Shown here: piece by piece, positions 25,487 to 33,918 of the stretch | Numbering within the stretch: the first letter of the stretch is position 1 | Layout of the letters: every line of letters starts with the position of its first letter | Translations under genes and position numbers: made by a program | Origin: Stenotrophomonas bentonitica | GTDB taxonomy: Bacteria > Pseudomonadota > Gammaproteobacteria > Xanthomonadales > Xanthomonadaceae | Direction: 5' to 3' | Assembly: GCF_013185915.1 (NCBI RefSeq) | Contig: NZ_JAAZUH010000002.1 | Coordinates: forward strand, 372,001 to 436,000 | DNA: 64,000 nt | Notes under the pieces: model-generated | Told to the model about the DNA's origin: nothing | The model's input: the letters and a program-made list of their open reading frames with translations, nothing else | Database searches by the model: none

Positions 25487-26488
25487 ATGAAAACTAAGGC
25501 GGTGCATGATGTTCTAAAAACCAGCGAAGTTGAGGCTGTTTTGGACCGTGAAGAAATTAGAGAATATTTTCGGGTAAATGATATCAATGAGTCTTTTGTT
25601 GTAACCGGAGTTGCGAGCCAGAGCCTAGTGACGCCGCTTGCGTTCGTTGCAACAAAAAGCTTGCATCCAGATAGACGGGGGCACGTCATTGAAGTTATGC
25701 GAGATTTGATTGCGCTGGGGGCGGATGTTAATGCGCCTGTCCAGAGATTGGGGTACTTCGCAGACGGCTATTCTGGCGGTGAAGGCCATGATTTGGCGGA
25801 CGTTGTATACGGCGCAGATCGCATTGAGCTGTTGATCAAAAATGGTGCAAGTGCCAAAGAGAAGCACATTCACTGTTTATTTCAGGAAGGGGAGAATGGA
25901 GCTTTCATTGCTGGCAACTATTTTGACTTGATAAAGCCCAGGCACTTTGCTCAATTGAATAACAGACATGGAAGCTCATCAATTATCGATGAGCTGGCTC
26001 TTTCCGGGTTCAATTTCAATGCGCAAGATCGTAACGGTGACACAGCTCTTGCTTTTGTGCGTGACATTCAGAACGTGAAGCGCCTTGTTGACGCAGGCGC
26101 GTCATTAACAATCCCGAACGTCAGTGGTGAAACGTTTCTGGACCAGTGCAACGGTGATTTTGTGCACCGAAATTCGTCGCACGAAGGCGTTAAAATCATG
26201 AAAGACCTCGGCATTGATTTAAATGCGAAAGACGCATTCTCTAAAAACACAGCACTTCATAGATTGATGATCCTTGGCAACAATGTGGCAGCAATAAGTG
26301 ATCTATTGGACGCAGGGGCTGATCCGACGGTTAGGAACGGAGAAAACAAACTTCCAACAGAAATGGGTTTCCCTGGGGCGGATCGCCGTGAAGCTTTAAT
26401 GCTGATGGAGAGCGTAATCAGCAAGAAAAACTTGCTGAACGAGTTGGGTGAGACATGCCAACAGCCCATCATGCGGCGAAAGATGTAA
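25487..26488 (+). CDS. Ankyrin-repeat protein with RRKM tail (paralogue of 24355)
   Basis: 333 aa, ATG 25487 behind AGGGGG (a TTG six bases earlier is less likely). Aligns end to end with the preceding protein (DVIEVMRDLIALGADVNAPV-like block, DLIKPRHFAQLNN, DAGADPTVRNG, end LNELGE...PIMRRKM). Divergence is spread evenly, so the duplication is not recent. Same predicted scaffold role. Confidence 0.85.
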   Translation: MKTKAVHDVLKTSEVEAVLDREEIREYFRVNDINESFVVTGVASQSLVTPLAFVATKSLHPDRRGHVIEVMRDLIALGADVNAPVQRLGYFADGYSGGEGHDLADVVYGADRIELLIKNGASAKEKHIHCLFQEGENGAFIAGNYFDLIKPRHFAQLNNRHGSSSIIDELALSGFNFNAQDRNGDTALAFVRDIQNVKRLVDAGASLTIPNVSGETFLDQCNGDFVHRNSSHEGVKIMKDLGIDLNAKDAFSKNTALHRLMILGNNVAAISDLLDAGADPTVRNGENKLPTEMGFPGADRREALMLMESVISKKNLLNELGETCQQPIMRRKM

Positions 26489-26492
26489 GAGA

Positions 26493-26519
26493 AAAGCCCG
26501 CGATAGCGGGCTTTCTTTA
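26493..26519 (+). terminator. Intrinsic terminator
   Basis: AAAGCCCGC-gat-AGCGGGCTTT then CTTTAT. Confidence 0.85.
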
Positions 26520-26551
26520 TTTCAAGAATTGGCCTTGCATGCCATCGGCCA

Positions 26552-26596
26552 TTGACAAATTCCAAACTTCTGTTTGATTGGTGAAATATCAATCAA
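26552..26596 (+). promoter_or_regulatory. Cassette-type promoter with inverted repeat
   Basis: TTGACA 26552-26557, TTTGAT 26573. Inverted repeat TTTGATTG (26573-26580)/CAATCAA (26590-26596), then AGGGGG. Confidence 0.85.
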
Positions 26597-26608
26597 GTAG
26601 GGGGTTTA

Positions 26609-28144
26609 ATGAACGAGCGAACTATATTTAACAACGATGAATTTGTTGCCTTTATCGATACAGCGACACCCGAGGAACTGAGGGAATACTTCAAGGAAAC
26701 ACATTTAAGTCACAATGTGAACGACACTTTTCTTGTCGAGCTAAGCGATGGAATTGATTTTGCTGGCAACGCACTTCAATACGCAATCTACTCAGATAAA
26801 ACAGACGCAAGTCATGTCCAGGCGATCATTGACAGTGGTGCAAAGGTTGACCGCATTGAGAAGCCAGGTTTGCATCAACTGTATGATCCCAACGTGCAGG
26901 ATCCGGACGAAAATGATTACATTCAACTTTCCTTCGATCCATTCACTGATGCGTCGGCCGACAAGGTGGAAGTGATTACCCGTGCCGTTGAAGAGTACAG
27001 CCAGTGGGTTAATCGAAAGTACAGTGACGCAGAAGTTTACGATTTGCTCACCAAAAAGGATTCATCGAGCATTGGCGACTACTTCGGCCGCCATGACCCG
27101 AACGCGGAAATCACCTGGGAGTACCCCGAAAAAAATTTGAGGTACGTCGGCTCCATATGTGGTTTGGCAGCGTTTGATGAAAAGGTGGATGGCTATTACG
27201 GCTTCAACACAGTTTTAAGCAAGGGCGGGGATCCGAATTTGCTGTGTCGTGTTGAAAACATCGACAACACGGAAAATTACGACGAATTAACCGTCACCGA
27301 GTTGTGCCATTCGGTCGATAAAATCAACCGTGCCTTAGACAAGGGTGGACTTCCCACGGAACATCTGTTGGGCGACGTTCTGTATGGCATGAAAGAGGAA
27401 GCTGCTAACGCTTCTCAGTTTTTCTCTGTCCAGGATTTTGCTAGTCGAATGACGATGCCAAAGGAACAACTTGAAGAAGCGCGGCGGAGAGAAGAATCCG
27501 CTTCCAATAATCTCAGGCAACTTGCGCCGCTTGAATTGAGGCTGGTCACGGACTATCCCGATATCTTTGAATCCCAACATATGCATGGGATGACAAACCC
27601 CCAGGCTGTAACAGAAATGCTGCTGATGGGGCACGATCCCAGCGTGGTGAACGAAGACGGGCACAGTCTGATGCTGGGTTCGCTTTTAAACGGAAATTTT
27701 GAGACGTTTGCAGTTTTGCAGCGGTTCGGCGTTGAGCCTGGGCCCGAAGGTCAGCGCCCCATGGATCTGGTGGTTAAGCACTATGAAAAAGTGCAGAAGG
27801 AACATGTACCTGGCTCAGGGGAGTTTGGAGAGTGGAGAAAATGCGACTATGCCATCAAGCATCTGATAGAAATCTCTGATGACCGTACATCAGATCTGGA
27901 CTCCTATATGAAGCAAAACAGCCCCGACGCTGATGTGATCGTTGAGATGATTGATCGTGGCGCCGTGATGAGTGATGAAGCGCAGCAGAAATATATGTCA
28001 CGCGGAGGAAGCAGTTTCTTGGATGAGGCGTACCAGGCTGGCAAGGATGCAGTCCAAGATGCCCTGAACCGACAGCAACGGGATACGATCCTGGCGGAAG
28101 TTGGGGAGGTATATACCCCGCCAACCATGAGACGAAAGATGTAA
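26609..28144 (+). CDS. Large ankyrin-like protein with RRKM tail
   Basis: 511 aa. Degenerate ankyrin units occur in the N-terminal and C-terminal thirds (FAGNALQYAIYSDKTDASHV, GHSLMLGSLLNGNFETFAVL). The middle is charged and less regular. The end ILAEVGEVYTPPTMRRKM is the shared module. ATG 26609 follows AGGGGG closely. No signal peptide or membrane segment. Function unknown beyond likely protein binding. Confidence 0.8.
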   Translation: MNERTIFNNDEFVAFIDTATPEELREYFKETHLSHNVNDTFLVELSDGIDFAGNALQYAIYSDKTDASHVQAIIDSGAKVDRIEKPGLHQLYDPNVQDPDENDYIQLSFDPFTDASADKVEVITRAVEEYSQWVNRKYSDAEVYDLLTKKDSSSIGDYFGRHDPNAEITWEYPEKNLRYVGSICGLAAFDEKVDGYYGFNTVLSKGGDPNLLCRVENIDNTENYDELTVTELCHSVDKINRALDKGGLPTEHLLGDVLYGMKEEAANASQFFSVQDFASRMTMPKEQLEEARRREESASNNLRQLAPLELRLVTDYPDIFESQHMHGMTNPQAVTEMLLMGHDPSVVNEDGHSLMLGSLLNGNFETFAVLQRFGVEPGPEGQRPMDLVVKHYEKVQKEHVPGSGEFGEWRKCDYAIKHLIEISDDRTSDLDSYMKQNSPDADVIVEMIDRGAVMSDEAQQKYMSRGGSSFLDEAYQAGKDAVQDALNRQQRDTILAEVGEVYTPPTMRRKM

Positions 28145-28148
28145 GAGA

Positions 28149-28172
28149 AAAGCCCGCGAAAGCGGGCTTTTT
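28149..28172 (+). terminator. Intrinsic terminator
   Basis: AAAGCCCGC-gaa-AGCGGGCTTTTT. Confidence 0.9.
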
Positions 28173-28180
28173 CTTTGAGC

Positions 28181-28226
28181 TTGACAATGTTGGCTTCCGT
28201 GTTTGAGTGAATGCATGTCAATCAAA
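28181..28226 (+). promoter_or_regulatory. Cassette-type promoter with inverted repeat
   Basis: TTGACA 28181-28186. Inverted repeat TTTGAGTGA (28202-28210)/TCAATCAAA (28218-28226), then AGGGGG. Confidence 0.8.
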
Positions 28227-28238
28227 TAGGGGGTCAGT

Positions 28239-28793
28239 ATGGATGCAAGTTATATAGGGTGGATCGCATTGGGCATTAGTTTTTCATCAGGTGCAGTATT
28301 TTACTATTTGGTCAGACGGTGGATGAAAGGTATTCTGACTGTAGAGGCTGAAAACAATCCCAAGATTGAAAGAGGTTTTGATATCGATGGTTTCTTGGAT
28401 CTTGTTTGCACTAGGCTGGATGAGAATGCACCTGGTCTTGTTGGTGTGGTAATAAATCCCCTAGCTTCTCAGTTTTGGAGTTCGCGCCCACCAACAATTC
28501 GATCTGCATTTTTTTCACTACTGTATGGCGAGTTAAAAGAGAAACTAGAGGGTGGAGCCAAAGTCAACCCACATGACGCTGCGACGCTTCTACAGATGCA
28601 CAATCGTGCGAGGTACTTCACCAATGGAGCAGGGGACATTCCTCAGTGGGAAACGGACCAAAGATGGCCCACACTTGAAGAGCAGTGCGAGCATTTAATT
28701 GAGGTTGCGCGGCGCCGACAGCAGAAAAAACTTTTGGACGTTGTGTCGGAAGTGCAGGTTGAAACGCCAGAACCGGGGAAGCGAAAGATGTGA
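28239..28793 (+). CDS. Membrane-anchored cassette protein with KRKM tail
   Basis: 184 aa. One N-terminal membrane helix (residues 5-25) followed by VRRWMKG, which suggests a cytoplasmic C-terminal part. Not ankyrin. The C-terminal half (LYGELKEKLEGGAKVNPHDA, RYFTNGAGDIPQW) aligns with that of the 30403 protein, a second family in the array. The last residues EPGKRKM carry the shared tail. Function unknown. Confidence 0.75.
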   Translation: MDASYIGWIALGISFSSGAVFYYLVRRWMKGILTVEAENNPKIERGFDIDGFLDLVCTRLDENAPGLVGVVINPLASQFWSSRPPTIRSAFFSLLYGELKEKLEGGAKVNPHDAATLLQMHNRARYFTNGAGDIPQWETDQRWPTLEEQCEHLIEVARRRQQKKLLDVVSEVQVETPEPGKRKM

Positions 28794-28799
28794 CGAATG

Positions 28800-28822
28800 A
28801 AGCCCGCGAAAGCGGGCTTTTT
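28800..28822 (+). terminator. Intrinsic terminator
   Basis: AAGCCCGC-gaaa-GCGGGCTTTTT. Confidence 0.9.
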
Positions 28823-28830
28823 CATTGAGC

Positions 28831-28876
28831 TTGACAATGTTGGTATCCATGTTTGATTGATTTCATCGCAATCAAA
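28831..28876 (+). promoter_or_regulatory. Cassette-type promoter with perfect inverted repeat
   Basis: TTGACA 28831-28836, TTTGAT 28852. Inverted repeat TTTGATTG (28852-28859)/CAATCAAA (28869-28876), then AGGGGG. Confidence 0.85.
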
Positions 28877-28890
28877 TTGAAGGGGGTGTT

Positions 28891-29082
28891 ATGGATAAAA
28901 TTTATCTTGCAGTATTGCAACACTGTTTTGATGATCTACATGGCTCTATCACTAGCTACATCGAGGCGTCAAAATCAAAAGCGAAGGTTGAACGAGCGAT
29001 GTGGATCAGAACTGTTTGTTTGTCAGTTGTGACTGCTTTCAGTTTTGGGCTTGCCCTGGGATGTTTAATCGCCAGCGTTTAA
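28891..29082 (+). CDS. Small single-helix membrane protein
   Basis: 63 aa; ATG behind AAGGGGG. The N-terminal 40 residues are soluble and helical. The C-terminal 22 are hydrophobic (VCLSVVTAFSFGLALGCLIA), so it is probably a tail-anchored inner-membrane protein. Complete cassette with its own promoter and terminator, which supports that it is a real gene despite its size. Function unknown. Confidence 0.65.
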   Translation: MDKIYLAVLQHCFDDLHGSITSYIEASKSKAKVERAMWIRTVCLSVVTAFSFGLALGCLIASV

Positions 29083-29112
29083 ATTGGATTGACTGATGTG
29101 TTTGAGACAACA

Positions 29113-29139
29113 AAAAGCCCGCTTCGGCGGGCTTCTTTA
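29113..29139 (+). terminator. Intrinsic terminator
   Basis: AAAGCCCGC-ttcg-GCGGGCTTCTTTAT. Confidence 0.85.
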
Positions 29140-29141
29140 TT

Positions 29142-29209
29142 GGGATTATATTCCACTCTTAAAGCGGCTTGGGGCTTGTTGGCGTAAATCACAATAGAAG
29201 GTATTGACA
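29142..29209 (+). repeat. Upstream promoter repeat, copy 2 of 3
   Basis: Matches 22301-22367 over about 67 bases (CCACTCTTAAAG, GGCTTGGGGCTTGTT, GAAGGTATTGACA), with scattered substitutions. Confidence 0.75.
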
Positions 29210-29247
29210 ATGTTCGGCCTTGTGTTTGATTGAAGGTGTATCAATCA
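29204..29247 (+). promoter_or_regulatory. Cassette-type promoter with inverted repeat
   Basis: TTGACA 29204-29209, TTTGAT 29225. Inverted repeat TGATTGA (29227-29233)/TCAATCA (29241-29247). The ribosome-binding site is AGAGGA rather than AGGGGG. Confidence 0.8.
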
Positions 29248-29263
29248 TTCAGAGGATTAAAAT

Positions 29264-30304
29264 ATGACGAATTATTTATTGAGTGGGGTATCTGGGATTT
29301 GTGCTTGGGCGGCAACCGCCAAAACAAAGATTTCTGATGCAAAGCACAGGTTCCAATCAAACAGATCAGCAAAGGAAATGGAGCGTGCACTTGCGAAACT
29401 GCCAGCTGGGTTTCGTTTGACGTATGCCATTTCAAAAGGCGATGTTGGGACGTTTAAGTCGTTGATAAGCGAAAATCCGTGCCTTGCTCAACAACACGCT
29501 GCGCTGGGGACTGGATTCAATCAACCCGAACTGCTAACGATAAACCGCATTGTCTGTTCGGCCACGGCTGAAGCAGACCCACACAAAGAAGAAATGATCT
29601 TATATGCACTCGAAAAAGGGGCTGACATCAACGCCCGTTTGCACGGCAAGGGTTGGACCGCTTTGGAGTCAGCAGTCTATTCCCGAAACATTAGACTTAT
29701 TCCGTTTCTTATCAAGCATGGCGCGCGCCCTGTGGATGGCGATGGGGATGATGTTCTTAAGGGTGAGAATTTTTTGCAGGAAATTTTCAAACTCAATCGC
29801 TACTATTTGGGAATCGCTTCCTCAGGATTACTACTTGAAATTATGGATTCGTTTGCCTCAATTGGACTGGTGAATGATTGCTCTAATCCAAAACAGGTGT
29901 TAATTGAATTTAACAACTCAGATCCTCTCCCTGAGATTTACGTTGCACTTGTCAATCGCTTGGTGCAGTCAGGGCTAAGGACTGATGAAGTGCAATTCGA
30001 TCTTTGTTGGCTATGGAGGTTGATAATCGAAAAGATAGACGATTCATATGATTTGACCGTACTCCAAAACAATTTTATCGAGGATTTGGCCGTAAGTGGT
30101 TTTGAGTTGACAGATCAGCACGATATATGTAATACCGATATGATATCCATTCCGAGTGAGCGCCGCCCCGCAATTAAAGAATTGATTTTGCAATTCAGTG
30201 CCGCAAAGGCAAGTGTGCAAGCAAGAAAAGAGAAGGAAAACATCTTGCGCGAACTTACTATCGCTTCGGAAGATATAGAAGTCCGGCCCAGACGGCGTAT
30301 GTAA
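29264..30304 (+). CDS. Ankyrin-repeat protein with RRRM tail
   Basis: 346 aa. The N-terminal 45 residues are basic and mildly hydrophobic, not a clear signal peptide. Ankyrin units lie in the first half (FRLTYAISKGDVGTFKSLI, GWTALESAVYSRNIRLIPFL). The C-terminal part is helical, ending ENILRELTIA...VRPRRRM, the shared module. Followed by its own terminator. Function unknown; protein-binding scaffold inferred. Confidence 0.8.
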   Translation: MTNYLLSGVSGICAWAATAKTKISDAKHRFQSNRSAKEMERALAKLPAGFRLTYAISKGDVGTFKSLISENPCLAQQHAALGTGFNQPELLTINRIVCSATAEADPHKEEMILYALEKGADINARLHGKGWTALESAVYSRNIRLIPFLIKHGARPVDGDGDDVLKGENFLQEIFKLNRYYLGIASSGLLLEIMDSFASIGLVNDCSNPKQVLIEFNNSDPLPEIYVALVNRLVQSGLRTDEVQFDLCWLWRLIIEKIDDSYDLTVLQNNFIEDLAVSGFELTDQHDICNTDMISIPSERRPAIKELILQFSAAKASVQARKEKENILRELTIASEDIEVRPRRRM

Positions 30305-30315
30305 TGGAAACCCAT

Positions 30316-30339
30316 AAACCCGCTTCGGCGGGTTTTTTA
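30316..30339 (+). terminator. Intrinsic terminator
   Basis: AACCCGC-ttcg-GCGGGTTTTTT. Confidence 0.9.
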
Positions 30340-30345
30340 TTGGAC

Positions 30346-30389
30346 TTGACAAAAGTGTGAGGCGTGGTTGATTGAGATTTCATCATCAC
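30346..30389 (+). promoter_or_regulatory. Cassette-type promoter with imperfect inverted repeat
   Basis: TTGACA 30346-30351. GTGGTTGAT (30364)/ATCATCAC (30382-30389), then AGGGGG. Confidence 0.7.
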
Positions 30390-30402
30390 GTAGGGGGTTG
30401 AA

Positions 30403-30843
30403 ATGGTTGGATCTTTTTACGACAGTGCGCCGGCCACCGAACAACAAAGAATTTGGCGCGAGTCGACACCAATAGGCCGCATCTTTGAACAGCCGGAACC
30501 CATCGTTCTAGGACCATTGCTGTGCGAAGCGCTGGACTTCAACGCTGCGGAATTGCCTAGTGATTTAACGTTCTGGCGTTCGGCCATCGAAGACCTGGCG
30601 CTTCGATTGCACGAAGGGCTCAAAGTCACGCCCAGGGCGGCCGCCAAAATCATGTGCGCGTACAACATCCATGTTCGTTTTAATGATCTTCCAACACCCC
30701 AATGGTCGATCCCCGACAGCCCCACAGAAGTGGAATTGACCCAGCACCTCAGCGATTTCCTGCATCACAAACAACGTCAGCGATTGCACCACGCCATTGG
30801 TGTCGAGCTTAACCATTCGGAAAGGATAGAGCGGCGAATGTAA
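30403..30843 (+). CDS. Cassette protein with ERRM tail (paralogue of 28239)
   Basis: 146 aa. The body (LRLHEGLKVTPRAAAKIM, VRFNDLPTPQW, LSDFLHHKQRQRLHHAIG) aligns with the C-terminal half of the 28239 protein, but this copy lacks the membrane helix. The end is SERIERRM. Not ankyrin, so the shared tail is attached to at least three different body types. Higher GC than the neighbours. Function unknown. Confidence 0.75.
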   Translation: MVGSFYDSAPATEQQRIWRESTPIGRIFEQPEPIVLGPLLCEALDFNAAELPSDLTFWRSAIEDLALRLHEGLKVTPRAAAKIMCAYNIHVRFNDLPTPQWSIPDSPTEVELTQHLSDFLHHKQRQRLHHAIGVELNHSERIERRM

Positions 30844-30847
30844 TTCC

Positions 30848-30880
30848 AGCTTGACTCCCGAAGCTAATGGGAGCTAGCTA
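30848..30880. repeat. Hairpin repeat, copy 1 of 2
   Basis: AGCTTGACTCCC...GGGAGCTAGCTA. A stem of CTCCC/GGGAG with flanking AGCT, related to 33919-33951. Both copies lie 14-16 bases before a cassette promoter. Confidence 0.6.
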
Positions 30881-30894
30881 GAACGGCTATGGGG

Positions 30895-30921
30895 TTGACA
30901 ATATCCGTTCTTCTGTTTCAG
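30895..30921 (+). promoter_or_regulatory. Cassette-type promoter
   Basis: TTGACA 30895-30900, 15-base spacer, TTTCAG at 30916. Inverted repeat weak; ribosome-binding site GGAGG. Confidence 0.65.
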
Positions 30922-30956
30922 TGAGTCAACTATTGGCTAACAACGGAGGTGCACAA

Positions 30957-31184
30957 ATGAAAGTTGCAATTAACGCTTTAATCGGAACGATCTGGATTGG
31001 CTTTTGGTCAACCATCGTCGGCTTCCTTGTCAGCGGGGTGTTGTGGGGAAGCATGGAATTGGGTCCAGTTGTTGGCGTCCTGGGCTTCATCATTGGCGCC
31101 GGCATTCCTTTCTTCTTCCTCATGCGCAACATGCTTCGCAATATCGCCAAGTACCAAGCAGAGCAGCGCATGCGAACGTACTAG
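30957..31184 (+). CDS. Small two-helix membrane protein
   Basis: 75 aa, ATG 30957 behind GGAGG; in-frame codons before it lie in the promoter. Two membrane helices (residues 7-30 and 36-56), separated by a short loop, with a basic C-terminal tail (RNMLRNIAKY). No shared RRKM tail. Unit closed by a terminator. Function unknown. Confidence 0.65.
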   Translation: MKVAINALIGTIWIGFWSTIVGFLVSGVLWGSMELGPVVGVLGFIIGAGIPFFFLMRNMLRNIAKYQAEQRMRTY

Positions 31185-31206
31185 TGATGGCGTTTATGAA
31201 ATATAA

Positions 31207-31230
31207 AGGCCCGCTTCGGCGGGCTTTTTT
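31207..31230 (+). terminator. Intrinsic terminator
   Basis: AGGCCCGC-ttcg-GCGGGCTTTTTT. Confidence 0.9.
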
Positions 31231-31236
31231 GTTCGC

Positions 31237-31276
31237 TTGACAATATTGCCATCCGTGTTTGAGTGAAATAACTCAA
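31237..31276 (+). promoter_or_regulatory. Cassette-type promoter with inverted repeat
   Basis: TTGACA 31237-31242. Inverted repeat TTGAGT (31259-31264)/ACTCAA (31271-31276), then CGGGGG. Confidence 0.8.
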
Positions 31277-31293
31277 GAAGAACGGGGGTTTGT

Positions 31294-32718
31294 ATGGAAA
31301 AAAAAGAAAAGCAGTTGATGGACAAATTGGAGGCAATGCTGGAAGCAAATTTGGATGTGAGTGAAATTCTTTCAAATTTGCCGCTGGTGGCTGTGTGTGA
31401 ACTCACCTTACGCGATATTCTGTCACGTCAATTCGTTCTCTCCCACGCGCGGAGCGTCGGGCTTGTGCAAGCGGCCATCGCAGCTGGTGCCGACCCGAAC
31501 GCACGTATACCGGCCTTTTACACGGTTCTCAGCGATGCCGCAGCGGCGTACCTTGCACCTTTGACGGCGATGTTGGATCACGAAGAGCGCACGCAGCGGT
31601 ATCACAAGTATGTACCGCACTATCTCGATATTTTTGATGATACAGAAAGCATTGATACCGATCAGGATTGGCTCAAAATGTGTGGGAATTCTTTGGCCGT
31701 CCACCAGATCGTCAGCACCGAGTACCTGGGTGTGTCCACAGCCACGCAAGACACGTTTTTGTTATTCCACGCCAACAGCGCCGATCACGCACGTGGCTTG
31801 ATTGAGTGTGGGTGTGGGGTGAGATCCTTGCACAACAGTGAGCATGCCGATGTCGTGCACTACCTTGTGTCGTTGGGTGTGGATCCAAACGCCCAGGACG
31901 AGCAGGGGCTTACCCCGCTGCATACAGTGGTCAGCGCCGAAGCGGCTCAGGCTTTGGTGGAGTGTGGGGCGGATCCCAAGGTCGCGACAAAGAAAGGCTG
32001 GACGCCTCTGCACACAGCAAGCAACGTTGACGTTGCCCAGGTGCTGATTGATGCCGGCGCCAACATCTCTGCACGAACCAACGAACGCTACACACCCCTG
32101 CACACAGTTACCAGCGATGTGGCTGCGTTGCTTCTGAGCAAGGGCGCAAATCCCAACGCGCGCGATCGCAAAGGCCGAACACCCTTGTTCCATGAGAGAA
32201 GGCTTAAGGCGTCTCGTGTTGAAGCATTTGTTCAGGCCGGAGCGGATGTCAACGCCAAAGATCACAAGGGAGCTGGAATTCTCAGTTGTGGTGATTGCTG
32301 TTTCGACACGCGGTCCGTTGAGGTGCTGCTGGACAATGGATACAACCCACTGGATAAAGCCACTGACACCATGTTCAATGGGACACTACTGCATTGGTTG
32401 ATTGACGAGACAGTGAATTGCCGGCTCATTCATCGCGTTATTGACCTGGGAGTGGATGTCAATGCGCAGGACAAAGATGGCGATACAGCGCTGCACTATC
32501 TGGCGCAGTCTGATTACACCACGCGAATGAACTGGCTGCTGCAACGCAAGGCCGATCCCCGGATCCGAAACAACGAGGGTTTGAGGCCATCGGACATTGC
32601 TGTCAAACCCAAAGCAAAGAAACTGCTGTTGGAGCATGAAGCACGCTGGGACAAGGCCGCCATCACCAAGGCTGTTGGATCCGTGCGAAAGCAGCCTGTT
32701 GCCCGCAGAAGAATGTGA
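31294..32718 (+). CDS. Ankyrin-repeat protein with RRRM tail
   Basis: 474 aa. At least eight well-formed ankyrin repeats from about residue 180 onward (GLTPLHTVVSAEAAQALVEC, GWTPLHTASNVDVAQVLIDA, YTPLHTVTSD, GDTALHYLAQ). Several are unusually short because the second helix is trimmed. An N-terminal helical region of about 150 residues precedes them. Ends AITKAVGSVR...PVARRRM. No terminator between it and the next promoter. Confidence 0.87.
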   Translation: MEKKEKQLMDKLEAMLEANLDVSEILSNLPLVAVCELTLRDILSRQFVLSHARSVGLVQAAIAAGADPNARIPAFYTVLSDAAAAYLAPLTAMLDHEERTQRYHKYVPHYLDIFDDTESIDTDQDWLKMCGNSLAVHQIVSTEYLGVSTATQDTFLLFHANSADHARGLIECGCGVRSLHNSEHADVVHYLVSLGVDPNAQDEQGLTPLHTVVSAEAAQALVECGADPKVATKKGWTPLHTASNVDVAQVLIDAGANISARTNERYTPLHTVTSDVAALLLSKGANPNARDRKGRTPLFHERRLKASRVEAFVQAGADVNAKDHKGAGILSCGDCCFDTRSVEVLLDNGYNPLDKATDTMFNGTLLHWLIDETVNCRLIHRVIDLGVDVNAQDKDGDTALHYLAQSDYTTRMNWLLQRKADPRIRNNEGLRPSDIAVKPKAKKLLLEHEARWDKAAITKAVGSVRKQPVARRRM

Positions 32719-32731
32719 TGGGTTTTTCAGC

Positions 32732-32774
32732 TTGACAATATTGGCATCCATGTTTGATTGAAATCAGTCAAACA
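32732..32774 (+). promoter_or_regulatory. Cassette-type promoter with inverted repeat
   Basis: TTGACA 32732-32737. Inverted repeat TGTTTGATTG (32751-32760)/CAGTCAAACA (32765-32774), loop of 4, then GGGGG. Confidence 0.85.
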
Positions 32775-32787
32775 ATTGGGGGTGTCA

Positions 32788-33180
32788 ATGTCAAAAGAAT
32801 TCTATGCGCGCGTTTGCTTCTTTGCGTTGGTCTTGGGGTTTGTTGTTGAAATGGTGGGTTATGTATATATCACCCACAATGCACTGGTGTACAAGACAGG
32901 CATCGATATCACCATCGCCTGTCTGGCATTGGTTCAAGCCTTTGTTCTGTCTAAAAAGTACAGATATCCGACGCCAGAGTCCATCTCAAGAACTCAAGAA
33001 TTGGCGTCTTTGCTGCAAGGTTTGACGGTGTTCGGCTTGGCTTTCTATGGTGCCTGGGCCATCGGTGGTGTGTGGCGCAGCGGACTGCTTGCCGCGCTGC
33101 TGGTCGGTCTGGTGCTGCGCTTGATCGTCAAGACATGCATGCAGAGATATTCTCAACTGCACAATAGTGTTCAGTGTTGA
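32788..33180 (+). CDS. Four-helix membrane protein
   Basis: 130 aa, ATG 32788 behind TGGGGG. Four hydrophobic segments (about residues 8-28, 38-56, 76-95, 98-118) with a short cytoplasmic-type basic loop SKKYRYPT. No recognised family and no RRKM tail. Complete cassette with terminator at 33185. Function unknown. Confidence 0.65.
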   Translation: MSKEFYARVCFFALVLGFVVEMVGYVYITHNALVYKTGIDITIACLALVQAFVLSKKYRYPTPESISRTQELASLLQGLTVFGLAFYGAWAIGGVWRSGLLAALLVGLVLRLIVKTCMQRYSQLHNSVQC

Positions 33181-33184
33181 TTGA

Positions 33185-33209
33185 AAGGCCCGCGAAAGCG
33201 GGCTTTTTT
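33185..33209 (+). terminator. Intrinsic terminator
   Basis: AAGGCCCGC-gaaa-GCGGGCTTTTTT; starts a few bases after the stop of the preceding gene. Confidence 0.9.
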
Positions 33210-33210
33210 C

Positions 33211-33253
33211 TTGACTCGCCTTCATTTTCTGATTGGATGGGTATTCCATCCAA
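33211..33253 (+). promoter_or_regulatory. Cassette-type promoter with perfect inverted repeat
   Basis: TTGACT 33211-33216. Inverted repeat TTGGATGG (33233-33240)/CCATCCAA (33246-33253). Ribosome-binding site AAGGAA rather than AGGGGG. Confidence 0.75.
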
Positions 33254-33266
33254 TAAGGAATTGCCT

Positions 33267-33827
33267 ATGCTGAAAATTAACGAATTACGACCCGGAATAA
33301 TTGTCTACGCCTGCGTTGAGGTTTTGCACCGCAACAAGGTTGATACCACCTTACGTGTCACCCACCCATTGCTGTGCTTAGGGGTCAATGAGAAGGAGGG
33401 GTTGTGGGCGGTGGTCACAAGTTTGGAAACAAGTTTGGAACTTCGATCCCGCTGGAAAATTGGCCCAAGCACGTGGATTAAAAAGCGCTCATTTATCCAC
33501 CCCGAGCGCGCAACCCTGCGCATACCCAATGACGTGCTCATGGAAGCTGCAGAGGCAGGGGAGGCGGACTACTACAGCGACAGCTACGAGCGGCCAGGTG
33601 TGAAGCCCAGCGCGTTGCAAACCATCATTGAAACGCTCGGGGTGGGCAACTCATTGCCCAGCACGGAACTAGTCAACATCAACGACCTGTCCATCACCGA
33701 ATTGGAGCTGCTGTTAAGCCGGAAACACGACGAGCAACGTAAAGAGGATCTGGTGTTGGTTCTCAAAGGAATTGCAAAGGATGCAGGGTTTGATCTGTCC
33801 AACGTTGCTTTGTCGCCGTGTAAGTGA
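33267..33827 (+). CDS. Cytoplasmic protein, unknown (possible SH3-like N-terminus)
   Basis: 186 aa, ATG 33267; earlier in-frame codons overlap terminator and promoter. The N-terminal 100 residues are beta-rich (PGIIVYACVEVLHRNKVDTT, HPLLCLGVNEKEGLWAVVTS) and the pattern recalls small SH3-like barrels, but this is a guess. The C-terminal 60 residues are helical (LSITELELLLSRKHDEQRKE). No tail module. Function unknown. Confidence 0.55.
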   Translation: MLKINELRPGIIVYACVEVLHRNKVDTTLRVTHPLLCLGVNEKEGLWAVVTSLETSLELRSRWKIGPSTWIKKRSFIHPERATLRIPNDVLMEAAEAGEADYYSDSYERPGVKPSALQTIIETLGVGNSLPSTELVNINDLSITELELLLSRKHDEQRKEDLVLVLKGIAKDAGFDLSNVALSPCK

Positions 33828-33844
33828 CCGTAATAGGAAGAAAG

Positions 33845-33871
33845 TGAGCCGGCAAAGTCCGGCTCATTTTT
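33845..33871 (+). terminator. Intrinsic terminator
   Basis: TGAGCCGG-caaagt-CCGGCTCATTTTT. Confidence 0.85.
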
Positions 33872-33918
33872 GTTTAACGAGCGACAGAGCGGGTTTACGG
33901 TCCATGCCGTGCAGATTT

